Positions 8,282 through 18,360 of a stretch of 23,690 nt of DNA are shown here, in pieces (position 1 is the first letter of the stretch; each line of letters starts with the position of its first letter). The notes under the pieces were generated by a model, which ran no database searches, was not told the origin of the DNA, and saw only the letters and a list, made by a program, of their open reading frames with translations. A program made the translations under genes and the position numbers. This stretch comes from an uncultured Bacteroidota bacterium (GTDB lineage: Bacteria > Bacteroidota > Bacteroidia > Flavobacteriales > Flavobacteriaceae), in contig CACLQG010000017.1 in assembly GCA_902609035.1 (NCBI GenBank), positions 1 through 23,690 on the forward strand, read 5' to 3'.

Positions 8282-9178
8282 ATGAAAAAAATTACAATGT
8301 TTATCCTTATCACCCTTTCACTCAATGCCTGTGTATCAAATAGAGTATTCAACGGTTTGGAATCCCGTTATGCTCAATTGAAAGACAACTACAATCGTCA
8401 AACTAAAAGTATTGAAAATCTCAATGAAGAAATAAAGGATTTAACAGAAAAGTATGTTTCGCTAGAGATTAGTATGGAAAAGACTGAGGACAGCCTGAAC
8501 CAAAAACAACAAAAGCTAGAACAATTGGAATCCTCTCTGGACTTACTCAAACAAAACAGCGAAACTGCGCTCAAAGAAAGGATCACTGAAAATGAGACCC
8601 TAATGGAAAAAATTTCAGAAAGGGAAAATGAGTTGGCCGATCGTATGGCAAGAGTGGATGAATTGGAAGGATTGATTGCCCAGCAACAAGCGGCCATGAA
8701 GAGCCTCAAAGAAAAAATTTCAGATGCCTTACTTAATTTCGAAGACAAAGGACTGACAGTAGAGGCCCGCGATGGTAAGGTCTATGTGTCCATGGAAAAT
8801 AAACTCCTCTTCCGTTCTGGAAGTTGGTTGGTTGAATCTGAGGGGCAAAGGGCTATTGATGGACTAGCAAATATATTGGCTGATAATCCCGATATTGCCA
8901 TACTCATCGAGGGACATACCGACAATGTTCCATACAGTGGTAAAGGCCCCCTTAAAGGGAATTGGGACCTGTCCACCAAACGCGCTACTGCTATCGTGAA
9001 TCAGCTACTCGAAAACCCCGATATACTCCCCCAAAACCTCACGGCTGCGGGAAGAGGGGAGTACCTTCCTATTGCCCCCAATTCCAACCGAGAGGGCCGT
9101 GCCGCGAATCGCAGAATCGAAGTGGTTCTTAGTCCACAACTAGACGAGATTACACAAATACTTAACACATTAGATTAA
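8282..9178 (+). CDS. OmpA-family peptidoglycan-binding lipoprotein with coiled coil
   Basis: 298 residues from the ATG at 8282; an upstream TTG would add only three. The N-terminus is a lipoprotein signal, MKKITMFILITLSLNAC, with lipobox LNAC. Residues about 30-150 are strongly heptad-like and rich in Glu, Lys and Leu, so a long coiled coil. The C-terminal OmpA_C domain (roughly 165-290) shows LLFRSGSWLV, the peptidoglycan-contacting ILIEGHTDN, LSTKRATAIV, and NRRIEVVL with its Arg. It should be anchored in the outer membrane by its lipid and reach to diaminopimelate in peptidoglycan, giving envelope stability. It has no beta-barrel segment. It sits 9 bp after xth and 1 bp before the aldo/keto reductase, so the three are probably one transcript. 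Confidence 0.92.
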   Translation: MKKITMFILITLSLNACVSNRVFNGLESRYAQLKDNYNRQTKSIENLNEEIKDLTEKYVSLEISMEKTEDSLNQKQQKLEQLESSLDLLKQNSETALKERITENETLMEKISERENELADRMARVDELEGLIAQQQAAMKSLKEKISDALLNFEDKGLTVEARDGKVYVSMENKLLFRSGSWLVESEGQRAIDGLANILADNPDIAILIEGHTDNVPYSGKGPLKGNWDLSTKRATAIVNQLLENPDILPQNLTAAGRGEYLPIAPNSNREGRAANRRIEVVLSPQLDEITQILNTLD

Positions 9179-9179
9179 A

Positions 9180-10217
9180 ATGGATTATAATCTCTTACCC
9201 AATACTGACATAAAAGTCAGTAAGATATGCTTGGGTACAATGACTTTTGGAAAACAAAATACTGAAGCAGAGGGCCATGAGCAAATGGATTATGCATTCG
9301 AACAAGGAGTTAATTTTTTTGACACCGCCGAACTATACCCCGTTCCTGCTGATCAATATACTCAAGGGGCCACTGAAAGTATTATGGGAACTTGGTTTAA
9401 AAAAACAGGCCGCCGAGACCAAATTATTTTGGCATCTAAAGTGGCAGGTCCAGGGAGCTATACCAAACACATTCGTAAGAACTTAAGTTTCAAAAAAGCC
9501 CATATAGATGAAGCCGTTGAAAAGAGTTTGAAAAGATTACAAACTGACTATATCGACCTCTACCAGTTGCACTGGCCAGAGAGAAGTACCAACTTTTTTA
9601 GTAAAAGAGGCTACAAACATGATCGACAGGAGGAATGGGTGGAAAATTTTGAAGCGGTACTCGATGCACTTGAATCACATATCAAATCAGGAAAAATCCG
9701 ACACATAGGACTTTCCAATGAAAATCCTTGGGGCATTATGCGTTTCCTTCATGCTTCAAAAAGTCCTGCCACCAAGATGATAACAGTTCAAAACCCCTAC
9801 TCTCTCCTCAACCGACTTTTTGAAGTGGGCAGTGCCGAAATATGCCATCGCGAAAAAGTAGGGCTGTTACCCTACTCACCTCTGGCTTTTGGGGTATTAT
9901 CGGGAAAATACCGCCACGGAAAAATGCCGCCCAATAGCCGATTGGCATTATTTGAAAGATTAGTACGCTACAGCGGAAAAAACTCCTTTGAAGCCACTGA
10001 GCGTTATGCTAAACTGGCTCAGGAAGTTGGTCTTTCCCTCACAGAATTATCACTCTCATTTGTCAATGACCGTTCCTTTGTTACCTCCAACATCATTGGT
10101 GCGACGACCATCAAACAGCTTAAGGAAAATATTGCCACCTATAAGGTTCGACTCACTGATGAAATAATAGAGGCCATCGACGAAATCAATGAAGATATTC
10201 CTAATCCAGCGCCTTAA
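9180..10217 (+). CDS. Aldo/keto reductase, Tas-like
   Basis: 345 residues with an AKR barrel. The catalytic tetrad is complete: D48 and Y53 in FFDTAELY, K87 in LASKVAG, H131 in LYQLHWPERS. The C-terminal coenzyme region includes IIGATTIKQLKENI, which binds the phosphate of NADP(H). The length, the FDTAELYPVPA block and the LHWPERSTNFF block match the Tas/YajO-like group of NADPH-dependent reductases, acting in the cytoplasm on an unknown carbonyl substrate. The start ATG is one base after the stop of the OmpA-type gene. In E. coli Tas was linked to tyrosine-auxotrophy suppression, but that does not fix a role here. Confidence 0.92.
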   Translation: MDYNLLPNTDIKVSKICLGTMTFGKQNTEAEGHEQMDYAFEQGVNFFDTAELYPVPADQYTQGATESIMGTWFKKTGRRDQIILASKVAGPGSYTKHIRKNLSFKKAHIDEAVEKSLKRLQTDYIDLYQLHWPERSTNFFSKRGYKHDRQEEWVENFEAVLDALESHIKSGKIRHIGLSNENPWGIMRFLHASKSPATKMITVQNPYSLLNRLFEVGSAEICHREKVGLLPYSPLAFGVLSGKYRHGKMPPNSRLALFERLVRYSGKNSFEATERYAKLAQEVGLSLTELSLSFVNDRSFVTSNIIGATTIKQLKENIATYKVRLTDEIIEAIDEINEDIPNPAP

Positions 10218-10723
10218 AAAATAGTCTTAAAGTTTGATTTGATAGTATTCTTCCTTCGAAAATTTTTCGTGCAAAGGGTTTCACCTCAACCATAAATGGC
10301 TATATAAAAAACAATACTGGAGGGTGTTGAACTTTGCCAATAATCAGTATTTTTATTACATTTAAATACATCTCCTTTTTTCAATAGGATCACCTAATTA
10401 TCTCACTCCTGATAATTATTTTTCCCTCCAAAACAATGATCAACTGATATGTGACTTTTTGGTGTCATTTACGTGTAGCATCTGGATTGAAAGTAGTTTG
10501 CATTATGTTATAATGAAAATAGTCATCGGCTTGGATCAGATAGTTTAAACATGTATTTTCTTTGTATTGAGTATCGAGGTACTTTCTTTTTAAGAATTAA
10601 GTCAAATTCAGAATCCAAAAATTAGATTGAAATCAAACTGGGGAATATAAATATTGTAAAGTTGATAAAATTTAATTTTAGGGAACAGCTTTCCCTCTAA
10701 ATAACGAGGGAGATCTTCTCATC
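10218..10723. other. Convergent spacer, no intact gene recognised
   Basis: 506 bp between the ends of the aldo/keto reductase and the ABC ATPase. It is AT-rich with stops in all frames. Minus-strand scraps such as NPLHEKFSKEEYYQIKL (about 10219-10285) look mildly coding and may be the residue of another decayed gene, but I cannot name one. Two small overlapping hairpins lie at the right end. Confidence 0.4.
10681..10711. terminator. Two mutually exclusive hairpins at the end of the ABC ATPase gene
   Basis: GGGAA (10681-10685) pairs with TTCCC (10691-10695), while TCCCTC (10692-10697) pairs with GAGGGA (10706-10711). The stems share bases, so only one can form. They lie 13 bp past the ABC stop codon. 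No good T-run follows on either strand, so intrinsic termination is only a possibility. Confidence 0.3.
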
Positions 10724-12403
10724 TTAAATTCTTGGCAAGGCGGCAATTAACTCTAGGGAGTAAGGATGTTTTGGATGATTATACAACTTATCCGCTTCGC
10801 CTTCCTCCACCAAAACTCCATTTTGCATCACAAGAATACGATCGGCCATGTATTTGACCACATTTAGGTCATGGGAAATAAAGAGGTAAGATAATTTCAA
10901 TTGATCTTTAAGGTCGTTGAGTAAATTCAGAACCTGTGCCTGAACAGAGATGTCCAATGCCGCAACGGATTCGTCCAGAAGTAGTAATTGAGGCTCTGTG
11001 GCGAGGGCACGGGCAATAACGACCCTTTGTCGCTGACCTCCCGACAATTGATGGGGATAGCGTTGGTAATATTCATATCCCATACCCACCTGATCCAAAA
11101 GATATAAAACCTTTTGTTTTTGGGCAGCTTTACCACTAACCAATCGGTGAACGTGGAGGGGTTCGGCTATGGCGTCCCCAATAGATTTTAGGGGATGTAG
11201 TGCCGCTAAAGGATCTTGAAAAATCAATTGTATTTCTCTTCGTAATTCCCTTAGTGCATTGGCTTTAATTCCTAAAATTGAGCGACCCTTGTAGCGGATA
11301 TCTCCTGCTGTGGGGGGATCAATATATACCATCGCTCTGCAGATGGTGGATTTCCCACAACCGGACTCACCTACCAAACCCAAAGTCTCTCCAGGATAAA
11401 TATCAAAACTTACCTTATCCACTGCCCTTAGGCTTTCGTTTTCCTTAAACCAATTTCTTAAAAGAGGGTATTCTTTTATCAATCCTTTGACCTCCAACAG
11501 TGGTTTTTGGGAATAGAGTGTTTTGTGTCTTTTGGTTCTCGATGCTTTTGAAACGGATTTAAAAGTATTTTGTTTTTTATAAAAATCGGCAACAGTAGGC
11601 AAACGTTTCAATCGTTTTTCAGGTTGCGGACGAGCATACAACAACCCTTGGGTGTAGGGTTCTTGAGGGTTTTTAAAAATTTCCTCCACGGTTCCGCTTT
11701 CCACTAACTTACCCTTCTGCATAACTAATACCATATCCGCAAACTTTGCCACTAAACTCAAGTCATGAGATATGAACAAAACACTCATTTTGTAAGATTT
11801 CTTTTGTTCCTTAATAAAATTTAATATTTCTTTTTGCACCGTCACATCAAGTGCTGTAGTAGGTTCGTCTGCAATCAATAATTTAGGGGCGACGATCAAT
11901 GCCATCGCAATCATTACCCTTTGTTTTTGTCCACCACTGAGTTCATGAGGGTAAGCCTTAAATATACGTTCGGGCTGGGGTAAATGTACTGCATCAAATG
12001 AATCCAGTACCCTAGCGTGATAGCTTTTGGGGGAGCCAATCTTATTTTTTTGCAAACGTTCAACTACCTGAGGGCCACAACGCATACTGGGGTTCAAACT
12101 CGATTGGGGTTCCTGAAAGATGATTCCCAATTCCTTCCCCCTCACAGTTTGCCAATCTTTGGTTGACAAATGTGAGAGGTCTTGAGTGCCCAACTGCATC
12201 TTTTCACAGCTAATAGATAATGGGGTTTGAAACAAAAGCCCTGCAACACATTGGGCCGTGAGGGATTTTCCACTACCAGACTCGCCAACAATCGCAACGA
12301 TTTCATTGGTGTTAATGGTAAAAGAGAGTCCATTTAACAGCAATCTGTCGCTGGAGGAGATGGAAAGGCCTTTTACGATGAGTAAGGGTTTTTTATCTTT
12401 CAT
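10724..12403 (-). CDS. Tandem ATP-binding protein of a peptide/nickel-type (Opp/Dpp) ABC importer
   Basis: 559 residues holding two complete ABC ATPase domains in one chain, like YejF or GsiA. Domain 1 (about 5-260): Walker A G40-ESGSGKS47, Q-loop IIFQEPQSSLNP, signature LSGGQ 155-159, Walker B LLIADEPTTALD, H-loop ISHD. Domain 2 (about 302-559): GESGCGKS at 345-352, LIFQDPLAALHP, LSGGQ 453-457, LLLDESVAALD with Ser in place of the common Pro, ISHD. Both domains end in the oligopeptide-transporter C-terminal 'P..PYT..L' and 'P.HPYS..L' signatures. No permease or binding protein is in the window, so the partners must be elsewhere. Its ATG overlaps the stop of the decayed exonuclease (TAATG), so it was translationally coupled to a gene that is now dead. 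Confidence 0.93.
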   Translation of the reverse strand: MKDKKPLLIVKGLSISSSDRLLLNGLSFTINTNEIVAIVGESGSGKSLTAQCVAGLLFQTPLSISCEKMQLGTQDLSHLSTKDWQTVRGKELGIIFQEPQSSLNPSMRCGPQVVERLQKNKIGSPKSYHARVLDSFDAVHLPQPERIFKAYPHELSGGQKQRVMIAMALIVAPKLLIADEPTTALDVTVQKEILNFIKEQKKSYKMSVLFISHDLSLVAKFADMVLVMQKGKLVESGTVEEIFKNPQEPYTQGLLYARPQPEKRLKRLPTVADFYKKQNTFKSVSKASRTKRHKTLYSQKPLLEVKGLIKEYPLLRNWFKENESLRAVDKVSFDIYPGETLGLVGESGCGKSTICRAMVYIDPPTAGDIRYKGRSILGIKANALRELRREIQLIFQDPLAALHPLKSIGDAIAEPLHVHRLVSGKAAQKQKVLYLLDQVGMGYEYYQRYPHQLSGGQRQRVVIARALATEPQLLLLDESVAALDISVQAQVLNLLNDLKDQLKLSYLFISHDLNVVKYMADRILVMQNGVLVEEGEADKLYNHPKHPYSLELIAALPRI

Positions 12404-13111
12404 TAATTAATAATTTCGGTATAAAATAATAATCTCTCGAAGCACATTATTAAGAACACTTTGGCAATATTCATTAATTTTTTTTTGCAATAGATAGCAA
12501 TGCGATCAATTTTATTTACTTTGTAATAAATAGAGGCTTCCTGACTGCAGTCTATATTATTCTTTAGCGAGGGAATACCAATTACGTAGGCCATGAGGGA
12601 AAAAAAGTTATTTTCTTTGTAATCCCCGAAGCGCCAAAAATGAAGAGTGACTAAATGGGTTGCTTCCCAGTTTTTTTTATTACAGAGGTTTAAATTACCC
12701 AGCAATTTTATACCTCGAATGATGATCCTCTTGGCGATGAAGGGAGAATCAAATTTCTTACCATTGTGAGCGTAAAAAAAGTGAGGGGCTTTATTGAAAT
12801 GAGTTTTCAAAAGATTTTTAAAAGCAATTAACAATTCTTTTTCTCTACCATAAAAAGTATTTACTCTTAATTCACGGTGGATACTGATGAAATTGAAAAA
12901 TCCTACTGACATACAAGTAATTCTAACTAACACTGCAAATATCCCTGACGTTTTGTTAAAGGAGGCAGAGATTTGATCTTTAATCCTATTATATAGTGTT
13001 TTGGTCGCAGAAAGTTTTTTTCCGTATTGGAAAGTTAATCAAAAGTTGCTTTCTCAGGAACATTCTCGATGTCCAAAAAAAAATTTTGTTGAGATCAATT
13101 TTTTGAAACAT
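12403..13111 (-). pseudogene. Decayed PolB-like 3'-5' exonuclease gene
   Basis: The piece from 12933 to 12403 aligns throughout with the flavobacterial 3'-5' exonuclease (PolB-like, DEDD family): CMSVGFFNF, VNTFYGREKELL, AHNGKKFDSPFIAKR, FWRFGDYK, DRIAIYCKK. The same frame stays open upstream through SGIFAVLVRI. The true N-terminus is also visible: ATG at 13111, FQKIDLNKI, then after a run of nine A on the plus strand (13075-13083) FLDIENVPEKATFD in a shifted frame, followed by an in-frame TAA. DEDD residues are lost: the usual HLDTL is HLVTL, the usual YCEKD is YCKKK, and DIETVP reads DIENVP. So this is a true pseudogene. Its start overlaps the end of the serine hydrolase gene by 17 bp, an arrangement of a former operon. 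Confidence 0.88.
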
Positions 13112-14273
13112 TTTTAATCATTTCCAATCCCGCTTCAAGGTAAACATAAATGTCATTTGTGAAAGGATCACTGCCAGAATTTTTTCCCTTACCCCCTTTT
13201 TCCTTGTCTTTGAGGTGTCCCAACCGCACTATGATTAGATCTTCTTCGGGTATGACCAACACATATTGACCGAGATGCCCACGCATCATAAATACTTTTT
13301 TGTCTTGAAATTCATCTAGCCACAACCCATATCCGTATTCAGGATCTTCCTCAAATCTTGGTTGAATAGATCGAGCGATAAAAGCCGAGTCCAATAGTTG
13401 AGTGCCATTCCATCGACCATAATTTTTATAAAGTTTTCCTATTCTAGCAAAGTCCCTTGCATTGGTTGCCAGACAACAAAAGGCTTTTTCCATACCATTT
13501 TCTGAGCTGTCCAATTGCCAAAGTGCTGAATGTTCGGCCCCCATGGGCTGCCATAATTTTTCAGTCATATAAACACTTAGGCTTTTACCTGTAGCTTTTT
13601 TAATTACCATTCCAAGCAATTGGGTAGTACCGCTTTTATACTGGAAGGATTCCCCTGGTCTTTGGTTGATCTGTTGATCCAAGATTAGGGCGTCCAAATC
13701 TTTTACAAAATAGGAAGCAGAGGTCACCGAAAAAGGGTTGTAATATTCTTCAATCCATTCTTGCCCAGATGCCATACTAGACAGATCACCTACTGTAACC
13801 TCTTGGGCATAAGACCCTTTGAGCTCAGGAATAAAATCCACCACTTTTTGATCCAAACTTTGGATTGCCCCTTCATTAATTGCTACACCCATTAAGGCAG
13901 AAATGACACTTTTAACCACTGAGAAGGAATTACTTTTGGAGTCTGTTCCATATCCATTATAATATTTTTCATAAAGTATACTGTCATTTTTGATTACTAA
14001 ATAGGCTACCGTTTTTCGATCTTTATGATAGTCCTCTATTGACTTATTTGGGGCGAAATGGTTGTATTTATAGTGCAACGGCCATGGTTGGGGGAACCTT
14101 GAGGCTAATACAGTATCATTTGAAAATTTCTTGTAATCTTCTAGGTAGGCGGTAGTATGTCCCGTCAAATAAATTATATTGATCCCCCTCAAAAGATAGT
14201 TGTACTTTGAAATGTAGAGAAGGCAGAACACTATGGCAAGGGTCAAACCCAGACGCAGCAGAAATTTTTTCAT
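13095..14273 (-). CDS. Serine hydrolase, beta-lactamase/penicillin-binding fold (class C-like)
   Basis: 392 residues. A single N-terminal hydrophobic segment (about 7-22, LGLTLAIVFCLLYI) is an anchor or uncleaved signal, with the rest probably periplasmic. The catalytic motifs of the AmpC/DD-peptidase/6-aminohexanoate hydrolase group are present: S118-V-V-K121 in NSFSVVKSV, Y212-K-S in FQYKSGTTQ, and GHLGQ at 332-336 in place of KTG, which points to an esterase or amide hydrolase, not a classical beta-lactamase. PEEDLIIVRLGH closes the domain. Substrate unknown. The gene lies between two decayed genes but shows no lesions, which suggests it is still under selection. Confidence 0.9.
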   Translation of the reverse strand: MKKFLLRLGLTLAIVFCLLYISKYNYLLRGINIIYLTGHTTAYLEDYKKFSNDTVLASRFPQPWPLHYKYNHFAPNKSIEDYHKDRKTVAYLVIKNDSILYEKYYNGYGTDSKSNSFSVVKSVISALMGVAINEGAIQSLDQKVVDFIPELKGSYAQEVTVGDLSSMASGQEWIEEYYNPFSVTSASYFVKDLDALILDQQINQRPGESFQYKSGTTQLLGMVIKKATGKSLSVYMTEKLWQPMGAEHSALWQLDSSENGMEKAFCCLATNARDFARIGKLYKNYGRWNGTQLLDSAFIARSIQPRFEEDPEYGYGLWLDEFQDKKVFMMRGHLGQYVLVIPEEDLIIVRLGHLKDKEKGGKGKNSGSDPFTNDIYVYLEAGLEMIKNVSKN

Positions 14274-14291
14274 TTGTTTTAATATACTAAT

Positions 14292-14757
14292 TTACACTAA
14301 ATTATTTAGGAAAGCCTCAAGCTCTTAAAGTCGGCGCTTATTAGTCTACCCCCCAAAGTAGCCCACTATGGATCTGTCACTTCCAATAACACGACAACAA
14401 TTCACTTCTATAAAATAGGGTTTTTGACAATGGCAAAAGCTACCGCCCTGACCATTTTAGCATTGCCATATTATTATTTTTATTTTAATTTAAGTTAATG
14501 AAGTTCCATAGGGAATCTGAGAAAGCAACTTCCATACCTTTAGATGAGAATCTGTCCCTCTTATACGAATTGGAAAATTAAATTCGTGACGCTTTACTTG
14601 AAAATATTCTTGAATTTGTTGGATTGTATTTTCCATCAAATATTTAAGTGGTCTAGGGTTCTTTTTGAATTTTATCAACAAAAAATATATAAGCATTGGA
14701 TGAGTAAAATTTAACAAAAAGGGTGTTTTTAACTTTTTGTTTTAGAAATTAGAATTT
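14292..14757 (-). pseudogene. ogt: Decayed O6-methylguanine-DNA methyltransferase gene
   Basis: Minus-strand pieces match Ogt/MGMT in order. YIFFVDKIQKEP lies in one frame; in another, NTIQQIQEYFQVKR and FPIRIRGTDSHLKVWKLL lead to SQIPYGTSLT and a TAA. After a gap, KMVRAVAFAIVKN follows, then in yet another frame NCCRVIGSDRSIVGYFGG, a TAG, and TNKRRL, a TAA, ELEAFLNN. The methyl-accepting PCHRV motif has become NCCRV. There are at least two frameshifts and three internal stops. The segment between IPYG and RAVA, normally about 15 residues (SY..LA..LG), is replaced by non-coding sequence. It lies directly after hemB on the same strand. The 75-codon ORF at 14490-14717 is just the central block. 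Confidence 0.87.
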
Positions 14758-15750
<993 letters not shown>

Positions 15751-15758
15751 TTAATATC

Positions 15759-16661
15759 TCATACCCAAGCCTGAGGGTTTTCAAGTACATTTAACAGTAC
15801 TTCCTCTTTGCTTTTAGGATCGGGTTTATAATTATATCGCCACTGAACGAATGGTGGAAGGCTCATCAAAATACTTTCTATCCTACCTTTGGTTTTAAGC
15901 CCAAAAAGAGTGCCTTTGTCATGGATCAAATTAAACTCTACATAACGCCCTCTCCTAACTTCCTGCCATTCGCGATGCGCCTTTGTATATTCTATATTTT
16001 TTCTTTTCTCAACAATTGGAACATAGGCATCCAAAAAACTATCGCCTATTTCAGTCACAAAACTAAACCAATTTTCGGCTGAACGCTGTTCGTCAGGTCT
16101 TAAATAATCAAAAAATAATCCCCCTATTCCCCTGGCTTCTCCACGGTGGGCATTCCAAAAATATTCGTCGCAGCGTTTCTTGTAGGTTGGGTAAAATTCC
16201 TTATCATGTTCATCACAGGCTTTTTTACATACTTGATGGAAATGCTGTGCATCCTCCTCAAACAAATAGTAGGGGGTGAGGTCTTGCCCTCCACCAAACC
16301 ACTGATCTTGTAATTCACCCCTATTGTTGTAGAGTTCAAAATAACGCCAATTCGCGTGGACAGTAGGAACAAAAGGATTTTTGGGGTGTAAGACCATACT
16401 TAGGCCACATGCAAAAAAATCTCCTTCCTTGACCTTAAAATAATTTTTCATACTATCTGGCAATTCACCATGAACGGCAGATATATTTACCCCTCCTTTT
16501 TCAAAAACAGCGCCATTTTCTATTACTCTAGTTCTCCCTCCACCTCCATCTAAATGTTCCCAATCATCTACCTTGAATCCACCCTTGCCATCAATTTCAG
16601 TAAGTTTTTGGATGATTCGGTCTTGAAGATTTTCAATGTAACGATTAAATTTTTTTTTCAT
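15759..16661 (-). CDS. hemF: Oxygen-dependent coproporphyrinogen III oxidase
   Basis: 300 residues from the ATG at 16661; an upstream TTG at 16673 would add four residues but the family usually starts with MK.KF..YI..LQ, as here. It decarboxylates coproporphyrinogen III to protoporphyrinogen IX using O2, as a cytoplasmic homodimer. Conserved blocks: GGGGRTRVIENGAVFEKGGV, VHANWRYFEL, WFGGGQDLTPYYLFEED, GIGGLFFDYL, RRGRYVEFNLIHDKGTLFGL and RIESILMSLPP. It is 15 bp after hemE. Use of HemF and not HemN in this cluster means the pathway as encoded here needs oxygen, and that it takes the protoporphyrin route. Confidence 0.96.
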   Translation of the reverse strand: MKKKFNRYIENLQDRIIQKLTEIDGKGGFKVDDWEHLDGGGGRTRVIENGAVFEKGGVNISAVHGELPDSMKNYFKVKEGDFFACGLSMVLHPKNPFVPTVHANWRYFELYNNRGELQDQWFGGGQDLTPYYLFEEDAQHFHQVCKKACDEHDKEFYPTYKKRCDEYFWNAHRGEARGIGGLFFDYLRPDEQRSAENWFSFVTEIGDSFLDAYVPIVEKRKNIEYTKAHREWQEVRRGRYVEFNLIHDKGTLFGLKTKGRIESILMSLPPFVQWRYNYKPDPKSKEEVLLNVLENPQAWV

Positions 16662-16676
16662 GGTGGTATTCAAGGA

Positions 16677-17699
16677 TTAAGATTCATACTCTTTTACCGC
16701 GTCCACAAAAGCTTTAGCATGATCTACGGGGGTATTGGGTAGAATGCCATGACCTAAGTTGACGATATAGCAGTCTTTTCCAAATGAATTGATCATTTGT
16801 TTGACTTGTGATTTGATTTCTGGAATTGGAGAGAGCAAACGAGAGGGATCAAAATTTCCCTGTAGAGTGATCTTACCACCAGAAAGATATCTTGCGTTGC
16901 GGGCCGAACAGGTCCAATCAATCCCCAGGGCCGATGCACCAGATTTTGCCATTTCTTGTAAGGCAAACCAACAGCCTTTTCCAAAGACAATGACAGGAGC
17001 AGAGCCACTCAAAGCGTTTACAATTTGCAGTAAATAAGGCCATGAAAACTCCTTATAGTCTGAGGGAGAGAGGAGCCCTCCCCATGAATCAAACAGCTGG
17101 ATAACATCGGCTCCCGCTTTTACCTTTTCTCTCAGATAGGCAATGGTAGTGGTAGTAATTCTTTGTAATAGTTCTTTCGCCATTTCAGGCTCTTGAAAAC
17201 AAAAAGCCTTGGCATGGTGAAAGTTTTTTGAGCCTTGCCCCTGCACAGCATAGCATAGTAGGGTCCACGGAGCACCTGCAAAACCAATTAAAGGCACCCT
17301 GTCATTGAGTTCAATTTTGGTCATCTTTACCGCCTCAAAAACATAATCCAAATGCTCCTCTACATCTGGAAGGATCACTTGATCCAATGTTGCTTTGTTA
17401 TTAATGGGTTGAGGTAGGTACGGTCCAATACCGTCGTGCATCTCCACTTCAATATTCATCGCCTGTAGCACCACCAAAATATCACTAAAAATAATTGCAG
17501 CATCTACACCCATCTGATCAATGGACATAAGGGTAATTTCTGTAGCCAGTTCAGGGGTCTGACAGCGAGTAAAGAAATCGTATTTCTCCTTCAACTTGAT
17601 AAAATCAGGAAGGTAACGGCCTGCCTGACGCATCATCCACACAGGAGGGCGATCTACGGTCTCTCCTTTTAATGCTTGGATTAACAATTCATTCTTCAT
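16677..17699 (-). CDS. hemE: Uroporphyrinogen decarboxylase
   Basis: 340 residues. It removes the four acetate carboxyls of uroporphyrinogen III. The diagnostic N-terminal [15 protein letters not shown] and the substrate-binding Asp in IIFSDILVV are present, as are [24 protein letters not shown] and the C-terminal [19 protein letters not shown] with its His. The TIM barrel is complete without gaps. Its ATG overlaps the end of hemD by 11 bp, which makes translational coupling likely. Confidence 0.97.
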   Translation of the reverse strand: MKNELLIQALKGETVDRPPVWMMRQAGRYLPDFIKLKEKYDFFTRCQTPELATEITLMSIDQMGVDAAIIFSDILVVLQAMNIEVEMHDGIGPYLPQPINNKATLDQVILPDVEEHLDYVFEAVKMTKIELNDRVPLIGFAGAPWTLLCYAVQGQGSKNFHHAKAFCFQEPEMAKELLQRITTTTIAYLREKVKAGADVIQLFDSWGGLLSPSDYKEFSWPYLLQIVNALSGSAPVIVFGKGCWFALQEMAKSGASALGIDWTCSARNARYLSGGKITLQGNFDPSRLLSPIPEIKSQVKQMINSFGKDCYIVNLGHGILPNTPVDHAKAFVDAVKEYES

Positions 17700-18360
17700 G
17701 GAGGGTAATGTGATTTTTTATTGATAGTAAAAGTTGGGATTCGTTGGGTTCCTTTGCAATGGTATAGTCGTCAGTATACAATGCTACTTCTTTTGCGGTA
17801 GAAGGTCCCAAACAAAAACTATGGGTATTTTCAAATCCGTTGCTCTGCGCATAGCCCCGCACACCACTTGGACTGAAAAAAAGAATCCCATCAAAATGAC
17901 CTTTTACCCGTTGATTTTTCAATTGAGTATCATAAACTTCGATAGGTTGAATTTTAATCCCGTTGGCGGACAATATATTCTCCAAATCAGGAATTCTTAG
18001 CTTTCCGCAGAAATACGAAAATGACTGATATTTGTTATTTTTTGACAAAAAAAGAGCCAATTCTGACGAATTTTTAACAATTTTGAGTACTTTTTGACCA
18101 TTTTCGTCCAACAGCATTGCCGTTTTTTTCCCAACACAATAGGCTACTTTTCCCTCAATCATTTTTATGATTTTTGGGGAAGAGAAAACCATTTCAACTG
18201 CATTTTTACTGGTGAAAATTAAAGCATCAAAAATAGTATCAATTTTAGGATTTTCGAGAGGGGTAATTTTTATAAAAGATTGTTCTACCAAACTGAATTG
18301 ATGCATAAGCAAAAGATCTCTAAAGTCTTTGGGTAATATTTTAGTAGAGAGCAATCTCAT
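17689..18360 (-). CDS. hemD: Uroporphyrinogen-III synthase
   Basis: 223 residues. This enzyme closes hydroxymethylbilane with inversion of ring D. The family is weakly conserved, so the call rests on size, on position between hemC and hemE, and on the two-lobe pattern: [16 protein letters not shown] and [13 protein letters not shown] in the first and last parts of the split first lobe, with [15 protein letters not shown] and [12 protein letters not shown] in the second, the S-x-x-[AG]-V pairs being the usual signature. It overlaps hemC by 4 bp (ATGA) and hemE by 11 bp. Confidence 0.92.
   Translation of the reverse strand: MRLLSTKILPKDFRDLLLMHQFSLVEQSFIKITPLENPKIDTIFDALIFTSKNAVEMVFSSPKIIKMIEGKVAYCVGKKTAMLLDENGQKVLKIVKNSSELALFLSKNNKYQSFSYFCGKLRIPDLENILSANGIKIQPIEVYDTQLKNQRVKGHFDGILFFSPSGVRGYAQSNGFENTHSFCLGPSTAKEVALYTDDYTIAKEPNESQLLLSIKNHITLHEE

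Noticed and set aside
12403..12933. 176-residue ORF as a working exonuclease
   Set aside because: It lacks the DIE-containing N-terminus and has lost further DEDD residues.
14490..14717. 75-codon minus-strand ORF as a small hypothetical protein
   Set aside because: It is the middle of an O6-methylguanine-DNA methyltransferase that stops just after IPYG; the active-site part lies downstream in other frames.
2778..14757. All frameshifts being long-read homopolymer errors
   Set aside because: Two lesions do sit in homopolymers, but the same loci also have stops from substitutions, a deletion, and lost catalytic or metal-binding residues, while adjacent genes with similar runs are intact.
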